DNA of 64,000 bases from Chenopodium formosanum (GCA_024500155.1 CM044857.1:42674001-42738000), one strand, 5' to 3'. Numbered from the stretch's first letter, positions 13,601 through 25,177 are shown. Made by a program: numbers and translations. The notes: generated from the letters alone by a model not told the origin.

Positions 13601-14536
13601 CTTTTTCCTTGGAGACTGAGAAATGGGTACAACAAAAGAGGGGTTGAATATTTATGACTACTATAAACAACCGGATAAAATCCTTCCAAAAGAATTTTAA
13701 AAAGGAATCCAGATAAAACACCAAATAATCTAATGGACCCATCAATACCCGAAACTTAACGTAAGCATCAATGATCCACAAATCCGAAACTTAACAATAC
13801 CCCCCACAAAACTACATCAATGCACCACCATTAGCAGTAATACAGAAAGGCTACAATTAATTATTACTTTGTAACGTAAGCAGTAGAATGCAACTTCAGG
13901 ATCACTCTCATCCATACTATATGATGAGTTTCTATCCTAAAAACACAACAAGTAAAAAATTTCATCTAGAATGGAAATTTTCGTCTCCCAAACCAAAGGG
14001 AAATAAGAATTGTAGTAGCTATAAAGGACTACAATCAACAATCAATATTTCAAACCCCAATGATTAATCACAACGTAAATTCTTTTCGACAACCAACATA
14101 TTTTTTTAAACAACTTTAATTTTAAAATTTTGGATTTAATACCATAGAAGTGATATAACATAACCCTGTGTTTATAATTGTTCTTCCTATTATAAGTTCA
14201 CATTTGCACCCCTTTCCAAAATAACCCCAGCTCATAAAAATAAAAATAAAAAAAAAACAATTCATGCAAATCATAAACAATCCATCACTACAATCAGACA
14301 TTAATATCAAGAATTATATTAAAACATAAACAACAAGAAATGTACTACTGCATATAATAATCTCAAAACTTAAAAAACTATAATCAACAATCTATCACTG
14401 TAATCAAACATCAACATCAAGAAAAGGTAATAGTAAAAAATTAAAAATTAAACATTATTAAACTGATTTTCACCTGGGTCCCCTTTGAAATTTCCACAAC
14501 TTCAATTCCCTCCTTTGGTCCCCAATTTCCCATCAT
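7669..14536 (-). CDS. PHD-finger protein with EEGEI repeats and C-terminal coiled coil
   Basis: Seven exons reconstruct one frame: 14536-14474, 13936-13868, 13260-13175, 12930-12746, 12644-11976, 11852-11667 and 8705-7669, totalling 2295 bp (764 residues). Phases match at every junction. The 12746 donor and the 11852 acceptor are the least certain. Residues 48-94 form a C4HC3 PHD finger (Cys48, 51, 63, 66, His72, Cys75, 91, 94). PHD fingers usually read histone H3 tails, which suggests a nuclear chromatin role (inference). The middle has basic clusters. The last exon encodes degenerate repeats of about 20 residues built around DIKEGE/DLEEGEI, then about 100 residues of Lys/Glu-rich coiled coil ending in CRKCRYH. 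The 3-kb last intron is large. The PHD spacing recalls the plant AIPP2-type group, but no family beyond PHD is assigned. Confidence 0.72.
11054..11341. mobile_element. Possible Stowaway-like MITE in the last intron of the PHD gene
   Basis: The left end reads TTCCCTCCATTTT, close to the CTCCCTCC start of Stowaway elements. The right end (ACACAAGGAGTGC) is a weak inverted counterpart. The interior is AT-rich and lacks coding potential. The TA target duplication was not resolved, so this is tentative. Confidence 0.35.
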
Positions 14537-15219
14537 TTCTACAAAACAAAAGAACATACACATTAAAAATATAACGAAAAAAGGACAAAAAAAAAAAAAA
14601 AAAAAAAAAAAAACCCCAAAAACAGGGGAAGTCTAGAGTATATCGAAGGGTTAGAGGAAGAGACGATCATACTTAATAATTTCTATCTAAATCTTCAATG
14701 GCGTTCACACCTGAGTGAATTTTAGGTATTGTTGAAACCCTAATGAAATAAAGGGAAATCAAAGAAGCAAAATTAGGGTTTAATAACAATGGAAGTGAAA
14801 AGGGTTACTAAATTGAACTCTAATTAAGAGAATAATTAGGGTTTTTGATGAAAGTAGGAGAGAGAGTGATTGTTTGAAGTGTTAATTTTGGTGAATTTTC
14901 TAGGGTTTTCATGGAATTCTGACGCTTCGAAGAATTCATATGATCACTACTCTACTGAAAGTGTAGGAGATGAGTGAAGAGATGAGTGTCAATTTTCAGA
15001 TGGGGTTTTTTGTGGGCCATGAAATGGAGAAAGTTGGAGGGTTTAAGAGTTGATAAGTTATTTGCATTTGATTTCAAGTCCATCTCAATCCAAATTGAAT
15101 TGTTCTTGGAATTAAAAGGTTGAAAATAGTATTATTGGAATTATTATTATTTTTTATAAAAAAGTTACTTCAATATATAATTACACATTTTGTTACATAA
15201 TTTTTGGTATTTGATATAT
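14537..15219. other. Upstream region of the PHD gene
   Basis: This region lies 5' of the minus-strand PHD gene and should hold its promoter and leader. It contains a 27-base A run on the plus strand (14587-14613), which is a poly-T tract on the sense strand, and pyrimidine-rich sense-strand sequence from about 14650 to 14990. No TATA box could be assigned with confidence. Confidence 0.45.
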
Positions 15220-15377
15220 GCCTTGTTTGGGAATTGGCCGTTGGTTGCCAGTTGTTTAACTTAGCTGGTTTGATTGGATGTTTGTACTAATTGTTTGACC
15301 ATTAATTGTATATAAATTTGTTTGATAAAATCATCTGATAATTGTTAGTTATAACTATGCAAAATGACATTAAAATT
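15220..15377. mobile_element. Truncated copy of the MITE family present at 46619
   Basis: It starts with GCCTTGTTTGG, then GGCCGTTGGTTGCCAGTTG and a TTTGATAAAATCA word, matching the left end of the 46619-47624 element in order. Only the left 160 bp are present; the right end is missing. It abuts the rearranged region holding the mitochondrial fragment. Confidence 0.55.
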
Positions 15378-15421
15378 AAAGGACTTTCCCTTGGGCCTTA
15401 CTCTTTCTTTTAATACCTAGT

Positions 15422-15807
15422 GTCTAGCTCACAAGTATTATATTAAAAAAATAAATAAATAAAATAAAATAAAAAAGGTCAATCACGTTTATTAGAAGTG
15501 GGCAATAGAGTAGTTGTACCAGCCAAAACTCATATACGTATTATTCTAACATCTGCTGATGTACTTCATAGTCGGGTTGTGCTTTCCTCATGTGTCAAAT
15601 GTGATGTTGTACCTGGTCGTTTAAATCAGACCCCCACCAAAACGAGGGTCTTCAGCTTTCTCCAACTAGCACTCTATGGTGCTTCCATTCTTGTATTCTC
15701 AGTAACTGGTAATCCCACTTTTGCTAGTTATTTGGATGCAGGAGCGGAACTGCCGGATCTTAATGATCCATGCCCTGGTCTAGCTCACAAGTATTATATT
15801 AAAAAAA
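15422..15807. repeat. 30-bp direct repeats bracketing the cox2-containing insertion
   Basis: A 30-bp sequence starting GTCTAGCTCACAAGTATT and ending in seven A residues occurs at 15422-15451 and 15778-15807. The intervening DNA includes the mitochondrial fragment and about 145 bp of unknown origin. Thirty bases is longer than any usual transposon target duplication, so repair with template copying is more likely. Confidence 0.75.
15503..15631 (+). pseudogene. cox2: NUMT: nuclear copy of a mitochondrial cox2 fragment
   Basis: The translation contains [18 protein letters not shown] and VPGRLNQT, the conserved C-terminal region of cytochrome c oxidase subunit II around the start of the copper domain. 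Similarity stops at GRLNQT. The downstream Cu-A ligands (the C-x3-C motif in the SEIC region) are absent, so no functional oxidase subunit can be made. The open frame continues to 16016 in unrelated sequence by chance. Where most COX2 proteins have Trp (LHSW), this copy has a CGG codon; CGG at Trp positions is typical of unedited plant mitochondrial DNA. Several other substitutions show decay. Confidence 0.85.
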
Positions 15808-16016
15808 AGGATAAAAGTCTAATCAGGGTCCTCCTTACCAACAAAAGAGATTATGAGATTTTGCCTAGGTGTCATGTCGCCAAAGTTGATAATTTTTTTT
15901 TTAGTGCAAATGAGGGGCTGAAACTAAAAAACAAAACAAATGGAACTAAACGTGGCAAAGCCACTCCAACCACATCCTCGTGCAAGATACATCCTAACTC
16001 AATAAGAGGGAATTGA

Positions 16017-17231
16017 ATCAACTCTATTTTGTTGTTCTGGACGACACCTTGATTTGCTAGCCAGTTTATTACCTATTAGCCTCTCGATACACATGATCCA
16101 AAGTTGATAATAATATGATAAATGTATTATATATTCATCGTAAATCTTTATCAGAAAATAAAGTTTTATGGGCCAATGCACCAAATAAAATAGATGAAGT
16201 GGAATTAAAATTTTGGATTTTTGAATAAGATCCAAAGTACCTAATTTTAAATTGGGATGGATTTAGGGATAGTAATCCAGTCCGGATCCGATCCTATTCC
16301 GCCCCAATCCGGGGTAAAAAATTTCGCTTCGAGTCCGAGAAAAAAGTTATCCAAGTTCGACTCCGTCAAAATAATGTGATTCCGAGTCGGAGGAGAGTCG
16401 GAGTCGGATCCTACAAAAAATTCGAGAAAAAAAATCCGACTTAGACAAATGTCCGACTCTAACGGATTATCTGACTCTGATAGATAGTAGTGGATTATTG
16501 TATTATTGTATTTAAATGTGCTTGATTTATGCCTTAAAATAATTGAAGTTATTGTTTCAACTTTAAACAAAGAGAAAGTGTTTCTTGCAAACCAATAGGC
16601 AACTACATTTAAATTTGAAAATTTAAGAAGCTGAAAATAAAATATTGACAATCTATTAACTTAATAATTGATAATCTATGATCTTGGGAATGCATTTGTA
16701 TACTCATCCTGTGATTCATTTTTGAAACTATGGTACTCTCTCCTCTTTTATTGTAAAAAAAGTTATTATATAAAAACAAGTAATAAAGGTGAGATTCAAT
16801 TTTAAATCTCATATATTTTCCTCTAACAACATCCACAATCAACATAACGATTCTGTGGTTAAGTTCCAATACGCTACTAGCCTACTATTGGGGGTGAGGT
16901 TACGAGACATTACTTTGCAAATTTGCAATCAATGAGAATGATATACAGTGTTATAAAACACCCAAATTAAACAAACCAACTGATGTGTTGTGGGGGAAAA
17001 TTGTTGGAAGCGATCTAAGCATGGAAATAAAATGAATCATATATTTGATATTTGCTTTATTTATCTCCTTAAAATATTCTGAGCCTTATACCAAGTACCA
17101 TTCTACCTTTTCTCCTCTAATGTTGTACATTTTTCCCTAAAGTGTCATTCATGACCACCCCGCCATTGCATCAAACCTTCTAAATACATCAAATTACCGT
17201 GTTTAATCTCTACTAAGAGCACTTTAAAATT
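16017..17231. other. Intergenic region with a degenerate GTCGGAGTCGG tract
   Basis: No gene was recognised. From about 16250 to 16480 the sequence is rich in imperfect copies of TCCGACTC/GAGTCGGA, a quasi-simple repeat that resembles the internal sequence of the hAT-like element at 49073. Element ends could not be defined. Confidence 0.5.
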
Positions 17232-17277
17232 TAAAATCCCTTTTTTGTTTTTACGGGAATCAATCAAACAATCTTTA

Positions 17278-20200
17278 TTAATCAATCAAGGAGCTTAAGT
17301 TAGCCATTACAAATTCAGAAACACTGAGAGGAACTTCTTCCATCCACACTCGAAGTGAGTCGAAGGAAGAGCACAGCTTGGCAAGAGCATGAGCCACTCG
17401 GTTGCCGTTCCTCTTAACGAAAGAGAATTGACAAGACAAACAATTACTAGCAAGCTGGAGTATATCATATATGATTGAACCAAAGGCAGTAGCAGGTGAG
17501 CAACGCTTGGTCAAGTGACTGTGAAGCTTGAGGCAATCTGTTTCCAAACAGATTTTTCTGAAACCCAAGTCGATGGCAATACTTAGAGCGTGTCTCATGG
17601 AAAGAGCTTCAGCTATATCGACTTCGAGGTGACCATGGATGGCAAGCAAGTTGAGGCAACTGTATCCCCCACGACATCTCTCATAACAGCCCCTAATCCC
17701 ACTCAATTCGGCTTGAAGATTGCTGCATCCGAATTAACCTTAATCACCCCAAGTGAAGGTGGTTTCCATTTATCATTATGCTTCGGTCTTCCTTCACTCA
17801 CATCAGGAGCATCCCGAGCCAGAGCATACTCCCCTGCCATACCCATAGCTTTGTGGATAACCTCACCTATATCCATTTTCCTCCCCTCAAACACCCACAC
17901 ATTTCTGCATAGCCAAACACCCCACAGCAAGCAGAAAAACACATTCCACCACTCTCCATCCTTATGCCTCCTACGAAGAGAAACACACCATTCCCAAAAG
18001 GATTCCCCTTCATACCTCTTCACCTCTAGTCTTAAAGGGGAGAGATACCAGAGGCGTTTTGAGTCCTCACACAAGCTGAGCATATGCAAAACACTCTCAT
18101 TCTCACCACCACACAAAGGACATATGGGATCAATATCCATTCCTCGATGAATCAGACTTTGCCGAGCTGCCACCGCTCCCTTAATAGCTCTCCACGCGAA
18201 GTGTTTCACCTTTGGGGGAACCTCGGCATGCCATATGACATTCCATTTAAAATTGCAATGCGAACTCGAAGCAGAAGCCTTGTTTTGTTTTTGCTCCATC
18301 GTGATCAGATTATAAGCACTTCTCACCGAGTATTTTCCATCCTTGGTGTGATGCCATACCTACGCATCTAAACGGTCATATAGAGGGATAGGAATGTTAC
18401 AAATTTCTGCAATTTCCACTTGAGAGAAAAGAGTATTTAGAGCCTCCAAGTTCCACGCTTTATCCACCCACAATTCACGAACATTAACAGGTCCTTCCTC
18501 AATATTATCTTGAGTCGAGGAAATCTTGAAGCCAGGAAGATTTGGCACCCAAGGATCATGCCAAATGCTAATGGAAGAGCCATTTCCCACTGCCTTTCTA
18601 GCACCCTTCATCAACACATTTCTAGCACCCAATATCAACCTCCATGTATAGCTCGCATTGGGACACATCTTTGCATCAAACAATGTTGAGTGGGGGAAGT
18701 ACTTACCCTTAAGCACTCTTGTCGCAAGAGAATTCGGAATTGAAATAATACGCCAAGCTTGCTTTGCTAAGAGAGCACTATTGAAATTTCTCATATTTCT
18801 AAACCCAAGCCCTCCATCTTTCTTTGAGGTATATAACTTTTCCCACGCCACCCAACAAAACTTCCGTTCTTCACCTTTTTGGTCCCAAAAGAACTGTCGA
18901 TACAACCTCTCAATTTCATTGAGAATACTAGCCGGAAGAGCAAAGCATTGCATTGCATATGTTGGAATCGCTTGAGCAATTGATTTAATCAAGACCTCTT
19001 TACCCGCTTGAGACAAAAAAATTCCTTTCCACCCTTTGAGTTTTTTCCAAACACGATCCTGAATATTTTGGAACACTTGTTTCTTCGATCCACCAATGTA
19101 AGTTGGCAAACCAAGATACTTGTCATGTCCTTCGACGGCCTTAAAGGATAACTTCATCTGAAGCATATTTTTCCGTTCTTGCTCTATATTTCGGCTAAAA
19201 GACACCTCCGATTTGTCCATATTCAGTTTTTGTCCCGAAGCTAACTCATAAGTAGAAAGGATATGTAGTACATTCTCAATTTCTTCCTCTGCTGCTCTCA
19301 CAAATAGAAGACTATCATCCGCAAAAAATAGATGAGAAATAGGTTCAACATTGCGTCCAATTTTAACACCATGGATGATTTTCTTCCTCTCCGCATCACG
19401 AAGAAGAGCCGACAGACCTTCCGTACACATGATAAATAGAAAGGGCGAGAGAGGATCACCCTGTCTAAGCCCCCTACTAGGCTTAAACCGTCTCGACGGT
19501 TGACCATTTACCAGAATGTCGAACTCTGCAGAGCTAACACAATTCATAATCAAAGCAACAAAGTGACCCGGCAATCCCAATTTTAGCATCATTTTCTTCA
19601 GGAAATCCCACTCTACTCTATCATAGGCTTTACTCATGTCAAGTTTAAGCCCCAAAAAACCTTTCTTCCCTGTTTTCTTTTTTCTGAGGTAGTGAAAACA
19701 TTCATACGCGACCAGAACATTATCAGTGATCAATCTTCCATGAACAAAACGACTCTGTGACTCATGAATAATAAAAGGTAATACTAACTTTAAACGGTTA
19801 GCAAGTACCTTGGTGACAATTTTATATATTACATTACACAGACTAATAGGTCTATAATCAACAGGAGACTCACACTTTTTTTTTTCGGAATTAATACAAT
19901 ATGAGTCTGATTAATAGAACCTATGTCACCATCATTATTCAAAATATTTAGCACTTTATCAACTACATCCACCCCCACAATTTCCCAAAATTTCTGAAAA
20001 AAATAGCGGACATACCATCGGGCCCGGGGGCCTTCGTCGGATGCATCTGGAATAAAGCCATACACACTTCCTCGGCAGTGAAAGTAGCATTTAGGGCGTT
20101 ACATTGTTCGTCGCTAATAATTGGAGTCACTTTCTCGACCACAGGTTCCGTCTCAATGTGGCTGTTTCCCGCAAAAAGATTTGTGAAATATTGAACAAAG

Positions 20201-21396
20201 ATTTCTGCAATTTGCTCCTCCTCATCAAAAATATTCCCTGCTTCATCTTTTATTTTTTTATGCTATTTCTTTCTAGTCTCTGCTTGGCTTTTGTATGGAA
20301 AAAAGAAGTATTTTTATCGCCATGTTTCAACCATTCTTGTCTACTTCTTTGTTTCCAATACATCTCTTCTCTCCTCTCCAATTCATCCATTCTATCATCA
20401 ATTGCTCTCATTTGAGCAATAATCTCCTCTGATTGATCCTCCTTCATAAGCCTTTCCATATCCGATCTGCAAGCTTGTAATTCCTTCACAAAGTCTCCAA
20501 ATTTCTCCTTACTCCAAGCACTCAAACTACTAGAAGTGAAGGCAATTTTAAAACATAAATCGCCCCCCCCCTCTCCCATGCCTCCGAGACAATATCAGCA
20601 CAATTTGCATCCCGAAGCCACATCTCTTCAAAGCGGTATTGTTTTTTCTTTTTCTTCTTCTCCGGGGTATGTATCGCTTCTTTCACATATAACAGTAAGG
20701 GGAGATGATCAGATTTCCTTTTTGAAAGGTGAGACACAAACGAGCCCGGGAAGCATTCCCTCCACTCACGGTTTGCAAGAAATCTATCTAACCTTTCTTG
20801 AATATTCTCCATCCCACCTCTATTATTCGACCAAGTGTAATCATGCCCAATGTAACCCAAATCTTCCATATTACAATGTGAAATAGCCTCTCTGAGAATT
20901 TCGGCTTCCCCACTGTTAAATGCCTGATCTCCTGTCTTCTCATGAGATTGCAACATTAAGTTGAAATCCCCCCCCCCACACATAGCCACGGTAAGCCATC
21001 AACCACCCATAAACTCTTCAATAACAATCCCGTCTTGAATTTAAGCTCATCTTCCGGATGACCATAGATGCCCGAAAATCTCCACTATCTATGTCCTATG
21101 AACTTAACCCGCACATCAATGTGATTATGCGAATATGAAACTACATCAACATTAACCGAATTTTTCCACATTAAGGCTAATCCACCCTTCCTCCTTCTTC
21201 CCTCCCCTTCACAGTCAACAACAAGTGCACACTCAAATTTTGTTTTTTGTTTTATTTTTTCAAATTCAAAGGCTTTCAGTTTCGTTTCACAAAGGAAGAC
21301 AACTTGGGGGCTTTCAAGAAACACAATGCGTTTCAACGCATTAATCACAGGGTTGCCTCCTAACCCCCTGCAATTCCATGATATGATGTTAATCAT
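17278..21396 (-). pseudogene. LINE ORF2: endonuclease-RT-RNase H polyprotein, broken
   Basis: In minus-strand order: an APE-type endonuclease opening with ISWNCRGLGG (21396-21085) and continuing in 20989-20522 (GGDFN, TWSNNR, DRFL, SDHLPL); a linker (20579-20250); the finger region with KAPGPDG (near 20020); reverse transcriptase (19733-18360) with GLRQGDPLSPFLF and catalytic FADD; a zf-RVT region with CPLCGGENESVLH (18326-17703); and an RNase H domain of RVT_3 type (17706-17278) with ETDC and NRVAHALAK. Breaks: TAG after GHR at 21085; a frameshift in the G run near 20970; another near 20570 in a C run; further frame changes near 20250, 20000 and 19800; an in-frame TAG at 18360-18362; and a frameshift near 17705. 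The enzyme set is clear, but no complete protein can be made. Confidence 0.9.
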
Positions 21397-22664
21397 TGAT
21401 CACCTAGAGCCCTATGGGTGGGGCCCGCCACACTAACAGTTTCATTCAAGTTTATCCTTCGTTTAGTAACAACACTCTCCTCTTTATGCGCTAAACTTCC
21501 AGTCACCTCACTTGGTTCTGAATTTTTTCTTTTTTCACCAGCAAACTTCTCATTACTGTTCATACTATGATCGACATCCCTCATGTTTCTCCTCCAAGTT
21601 TTATTTTTTTGAGGTCCTAACTTCTTTATTTTCCCTCCCTCAAGCTCCTTCTCAATCCCTTCCCCTGACTCTTCCCCACTACTGAAAATAAATGTTTCAG
21701 TATCCAGCACAGGTGTATGAGTAACAGCACCATCATTGCTATGTATCCCAATATCAACAAGTTTTTTCGTTACCCCTTTAACTTGGTTGATGGTGGCAGC
21801 CTTCGACTCATTGCTCTGCTTTGGCTTTGTCACAAACAAATTCTTTGCACAGCTTCCACTTCTCCTCTCATCTTCTTCTCTGCCTCCCAAGTTGTACTTC
21901 CATGGCGATGCCTTCAACCAAGCCCCAAACAGAAGATTTGGTTCTTCGGTTTCTCTGTGATCCTCGCAATCTTTGAGACCATGTCCCATTATCCCACAAT
22001 AGAAGCAAAATATAGGCGGTTTTTCATATTTAACTTCAAATAATTCTTCAATTCCACCCCTTAACTTCAATCTGACATTCTTGAACAGAGGTTTACGAAC
22101 ATCTACCATCACTCGCAATCGGATAGACTTGTCTATCCCTACCTTTGCTGCTGCATCCATCTTTACAAATACACCTAATTTGTTCCCTATCTTCTCCACA
22201 TTCGCAAGATTTAATCTACCCTTAAGAGTAAGACTATACACCCTAACCCACATTGGCAAGTGAAATAACTCTATGTCCGAGGGTTTAACAGAGTTAGTCG
22301 TTTCGCCAAGGATCAATGCGTGTCTGTCAAAGTGCCAAGGTTGTTCATCGAGGACACGCTGCTTGTCCTTCCAATGATAAAATTGAAAAAGAAAGCGGTT
22401 TTTTCCTATATTGGAGATATCCACACCGTGCTTTGGTTGCCAAACGCCTTTGATTGTCGCAATAAAGGCATTCGTATTTATGTTTCGATTTGTCCAGAGC
22501 GATCCCACTAGTGCGAGTTCAACTCGCGCATCCTCATCATCTACACCATTGTCATCCCAGTCTATTGCTGCGTTTGGGTCCTCCTTGATTGGGGAATCCT
22601 TTTTACCACGAACATCAGAGTCCTTCTCTGTTAGTGCTAACGTTGATGATTCAGCCTCCGCCAT
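21393..22664 (-). CDS. LINE ORF1: DUF4283/CCHC nucleic-acid-binding protein
   Basis: This 423-residue open frame begins at the first ATG after the leader. An acidic N-terminus is followed by a DUF4283-like region (about residues 45-190, with WHFDRHALILGE and LPMWVRVYSLTLKG motifs). A zinc knuckle CFYCGIMGHGLKDC with C-x2-C-x4-H-x4-C spacing lies near residue 220. The C-terminal part is charged and low in complexity. ORF1 proteins of plant LINEs bind the element RNA in the ribonucleoprotein. The stop codon overlaps the ORF2 start as ATGA (21393-21396), a layout that suggests translation of ORF2 by termination-reinitiation. The frame is intact, unlike ORF2. Confidence 0.85.
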   Translation of the reverse strand: MAEAESSTLALTEKDSDVRGKKDSPIKEDPNAAIDWDDNGVDDEDARVELALVGSLWTNRNINTNAFIATIKGVWQPKHGVDISNIGKNRFLFQFYHWKDKQRVLDEQPWHFDRHALILGETTNSVKPSDIELFHLPMWVRVYSLTLKGRLNLANVEKIGNKLGVFVKMDAAAKVGIDKSIRLRVMVDVRKPLFKNVRLKLRGGIEELFEVKYEKPPIFCFYCGIMGHGLKDCEDHRETEEPNLLFGAWLKASPWKYNLGGREEDERRSGSCAKNLFVTKPKQSNESKAATINQVKGVTKKLVDIGIHSNDGAVTHTPVLDTETFIFSSGEESGEGIEKELEGGKIKKLGPQKNKTWRRNMRDVDHSMNSNEKFAGEKRKNSEPSEVTGSLAHKEESVVTKRRINLNETVSVAGPTHRALGDQ

Positions 22665-22837
22665 TGGATGAGCAGGCCAATCAACAGGAAATTTCGGAAA
22701 TTAATTGCAAAAACTCAAGATCAAATCGAGAATAGCCTTGAAAAACAAGGAAAACCAAGCCAGGAAGCTAGAGAGAAACCCTCCCAAGGAAAACCTAGAG
22801 GGAACTTTTTTTTACTAATGGGAGTAAAATCCCTTTT

Positions 22838-25121
22838 CATCTATATCTAAAAATTTAAAGTATTTAACCTGCTAATTTAACTCAGATTGATATGCAAGTA
22901 TTCCAAATAGGTAAAACCATTTTGTCTTACCTACCAATTGTATTGCTTAGTTTTCGAATATTATATTAAATAATCAGTATACAAATTTAAAATTATTGTA
23001 CTCGAAATTCAGGTACTGATATTAATTACTAATTACCAGGTAGAATTATTTGCATCATTTACTCAATTTGAGGTCGATTCATATCCCAAACATCGTAGAA
23101 TTATGATTGTTGAACTAAGTTCGTACCGTCGTACGTAATAAATAAACAATAATTTGGTAGTTGCCACGATGCCATTTCACCGTTAGCTATGTGGCTACGT
23201 GTATGTTCTTCACAATCTGATTCTCTACCGATTTCCTAGACTTTAAAGCATCCATGAAATAAAGTAATCTTATGAATTAAAAACTAATTATATCAATAAA
23301 AAGTTTATTCTTTTCAATTGATAATTTGATGATAATCGTGAAAAAGAGATTTGTACAAGATTGAGTACAGATCTCGCATTGATGGACAGTTGGATTGCAT
23401 GCCATGCATGCTTAATTCTTCTACTAAAACATTTACACTAACTAAAATACAAAATTACTCGCACATATGTAGCACTAGCACGAAAAAAAGGGCAAATATG
23501 CCCTTATTAATGTTGAATATGGTTTAATTTTATTATTATTAACATGAACTTCTTAATTCTCTATCAAATTGATGATCACTTGGATAAAAAAAACTAAGGT
23601 TCTATTCTATTCACTTAATTTCAGTTCAGATTTTCTTCTTTTATAAACAATTTATTTCATCTCTATTCAGTTCAGTTGAGCCCCAATTAGTTCAGTTCGA
23701 TCAGTTGTTTTAATATATCGGAACATACCCTAATTCTAATCAATTAAAAAGACTAATTTTAATCAATAAAATTCAATATTTAATCCACATGGATTTTTTT
23801 TAGATCAATACATTTCATTTTATTTTTGATACTTAAAGAAAATAAATTAGTAGTAACAAAGTAAAAAAATGATTTCGCTCCGATCAACTTTTAAGGTAGT
23901 GTTTAAAGTTTGGCAATTACTACTATTAATTTAGTTCATTTTTAATTTACCTTATTTATAAAAATTTCAGAATAAATAAGTTTTGATCATATCATATCAT
24001 AAAAAAATAAGTTCTGCCACACTTTATCGTTTTATGTGTGATTATTTATTACTAAATATTTTTAATTTTGTAATAAAAAAATATTTTATTTTAATAAAAT
24101 GCGCATTATTACGAATAAAAAAAGATCTCACATTCTCACTTAATATATTTTTTCTCTACAAATTATTGTACACATATGATTAAAGTTTGGTCAAATTAAA
24201 AAAAAAAAAACAAGTTTGATATACCAAATCAGATTAGATCATACCCCATCAAATAATATCCAATAAGCTATACCGATCGACGCGTAATTTTGTCATATTT
24301 TTCCAAATTAATACCACTTTAGATAATATTTTAAATACTTATCTAAACGCCCCAAAAATATTCGTTAGCAAAATCCATAAGGTGAATTAAACCAGTCATA
24401 CACCATTAGTGGAGAAATAGAGTATAAGACGCATGACACATAAAATTTGGTGCTATATAAACAAAGCTAATGTGTTATGTGTCTAGGAGTCCTCACATTG
24501 CGGACCATGCGCAACCGCTAATTTGCACATGAATCGCACTCCACTTTATTCGTCACCCCATAAACTCACTTTCTTCTCTATTTTTATATTTCAAAACATT
24601 TTACATACTTTATCTACAACTCTTATAAAAGTCCTGTGGCAAAAATCAGCTCCTAAGAAGGAAGAAGGAAATACCACCATTGCCCTTTGTCTCATTTGCT
24701 GAATCACCAACTTTCCAGGGGTAGAATTGTCATATTTGTTTTGTTTGTTACTGGAACAGAGTTACCCAATTACCTTTGCTCCCATCCTCACAATTTTTCA
24801 TAGCTCACAATTGAAGTCCGCACTCTGAAATCTGAATCCTTCATTGGAGCTCCTTATTAGCTCTCCCTCTTCCTTTGAAGCAGCTTTTAGGGTTTTGTTC
24901 TAATAGTTACTATTTCAGTATTTATCTTTTCCCCAAAAAAATCAAACCTAACCCAATTACCATATCGAAGCAGTTTCCGAGCTTTCCCTCAGCCATTGAA
25001 GCGGTTACTCAAGTAAGCATTTTTTTTTTATTGTTGTAATTATCGAATACCAATGTTTTATCTTTATGAAGATTCATAATGTGTAATGTATGCATAATTT
25101 TTGGGTCTGTTATCTGTTATA
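22838..25121. other. Intergenic and promoter region upstream of NPF gene A
   Basis: No coding sequence was recognised. A TATATAA at 24455-24461, followed by pyrimidine-rich, less AT-biased sequence from about 24480 to 25010, could mark the core promoter and 5' leader of the NPF gene at 25252. A CAA|GTAAGC donor near 25013 could start a leader intron. These assignments are tentative. The stretch 22840-24400 is AT-rich and featureless apart from short A/T runs and TTCAGTTCAG words near 23620-23710. Confidence 0.4.
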
Positions 25122-25177
25122 CTACCTCCGTTATATATTATTTGCAACGATTTGACAAGGTAAGGTAATGGAGGTAG
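25122..25177. mobile_element. Miniature Stowaway-like element, 56 bp
   Basis: The ends CTACCTCCGTTA and TAATGGAGGTAG are near-perfect inverted repeats. A TA dinucleotide flanks each side (25120-25121 and 25178-25179), the Stowaway/Tc1-mariner target site. At 56 bp it is hardly more than two TIRs. It lies just upstream of the NPF start codon, within the leader or a leader intron. Confidence 0.6.

Larger units (their letters stand above)
17245..22824 (-). mobile_element. Full-length L1-type LINE with 13-bp TSD
   Basis: The 13-mer TAAAATCCCTTTT occurs at both borders (17232-17244 and 22825-22837), a typical LINE target-site duplication. On the minus strand the element runs from a short leader of about 160 bp, through ORF1 and ORF2, to an A-rich 3' end next to the left TSD. 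The two-ORF layout (CCHC ORF1; endonuclease, RT and RNase H in ORF2) is that of plant L1-type non-LTR retrotransposons. ORF1 is open. ORF2 carries several frameshifts and stops, so the copy cannot move on its own. A full-length 5' end and an exact TSD suggest relatively recent insertion. Confidence 0.92.

Noticed and set aside
15498..16016. 172-residue open frame as a gene
   Set aside because: Only the first 45 or so residues match COX2; the rest is unrelated sequence left open by chance, and no start or promoter is evident.
17590..18371. Plus-strand open frames over the LINE (186 and 95 residues)
   Set aside because: Antisense shadows of the zf-RVT and RNase H regions.
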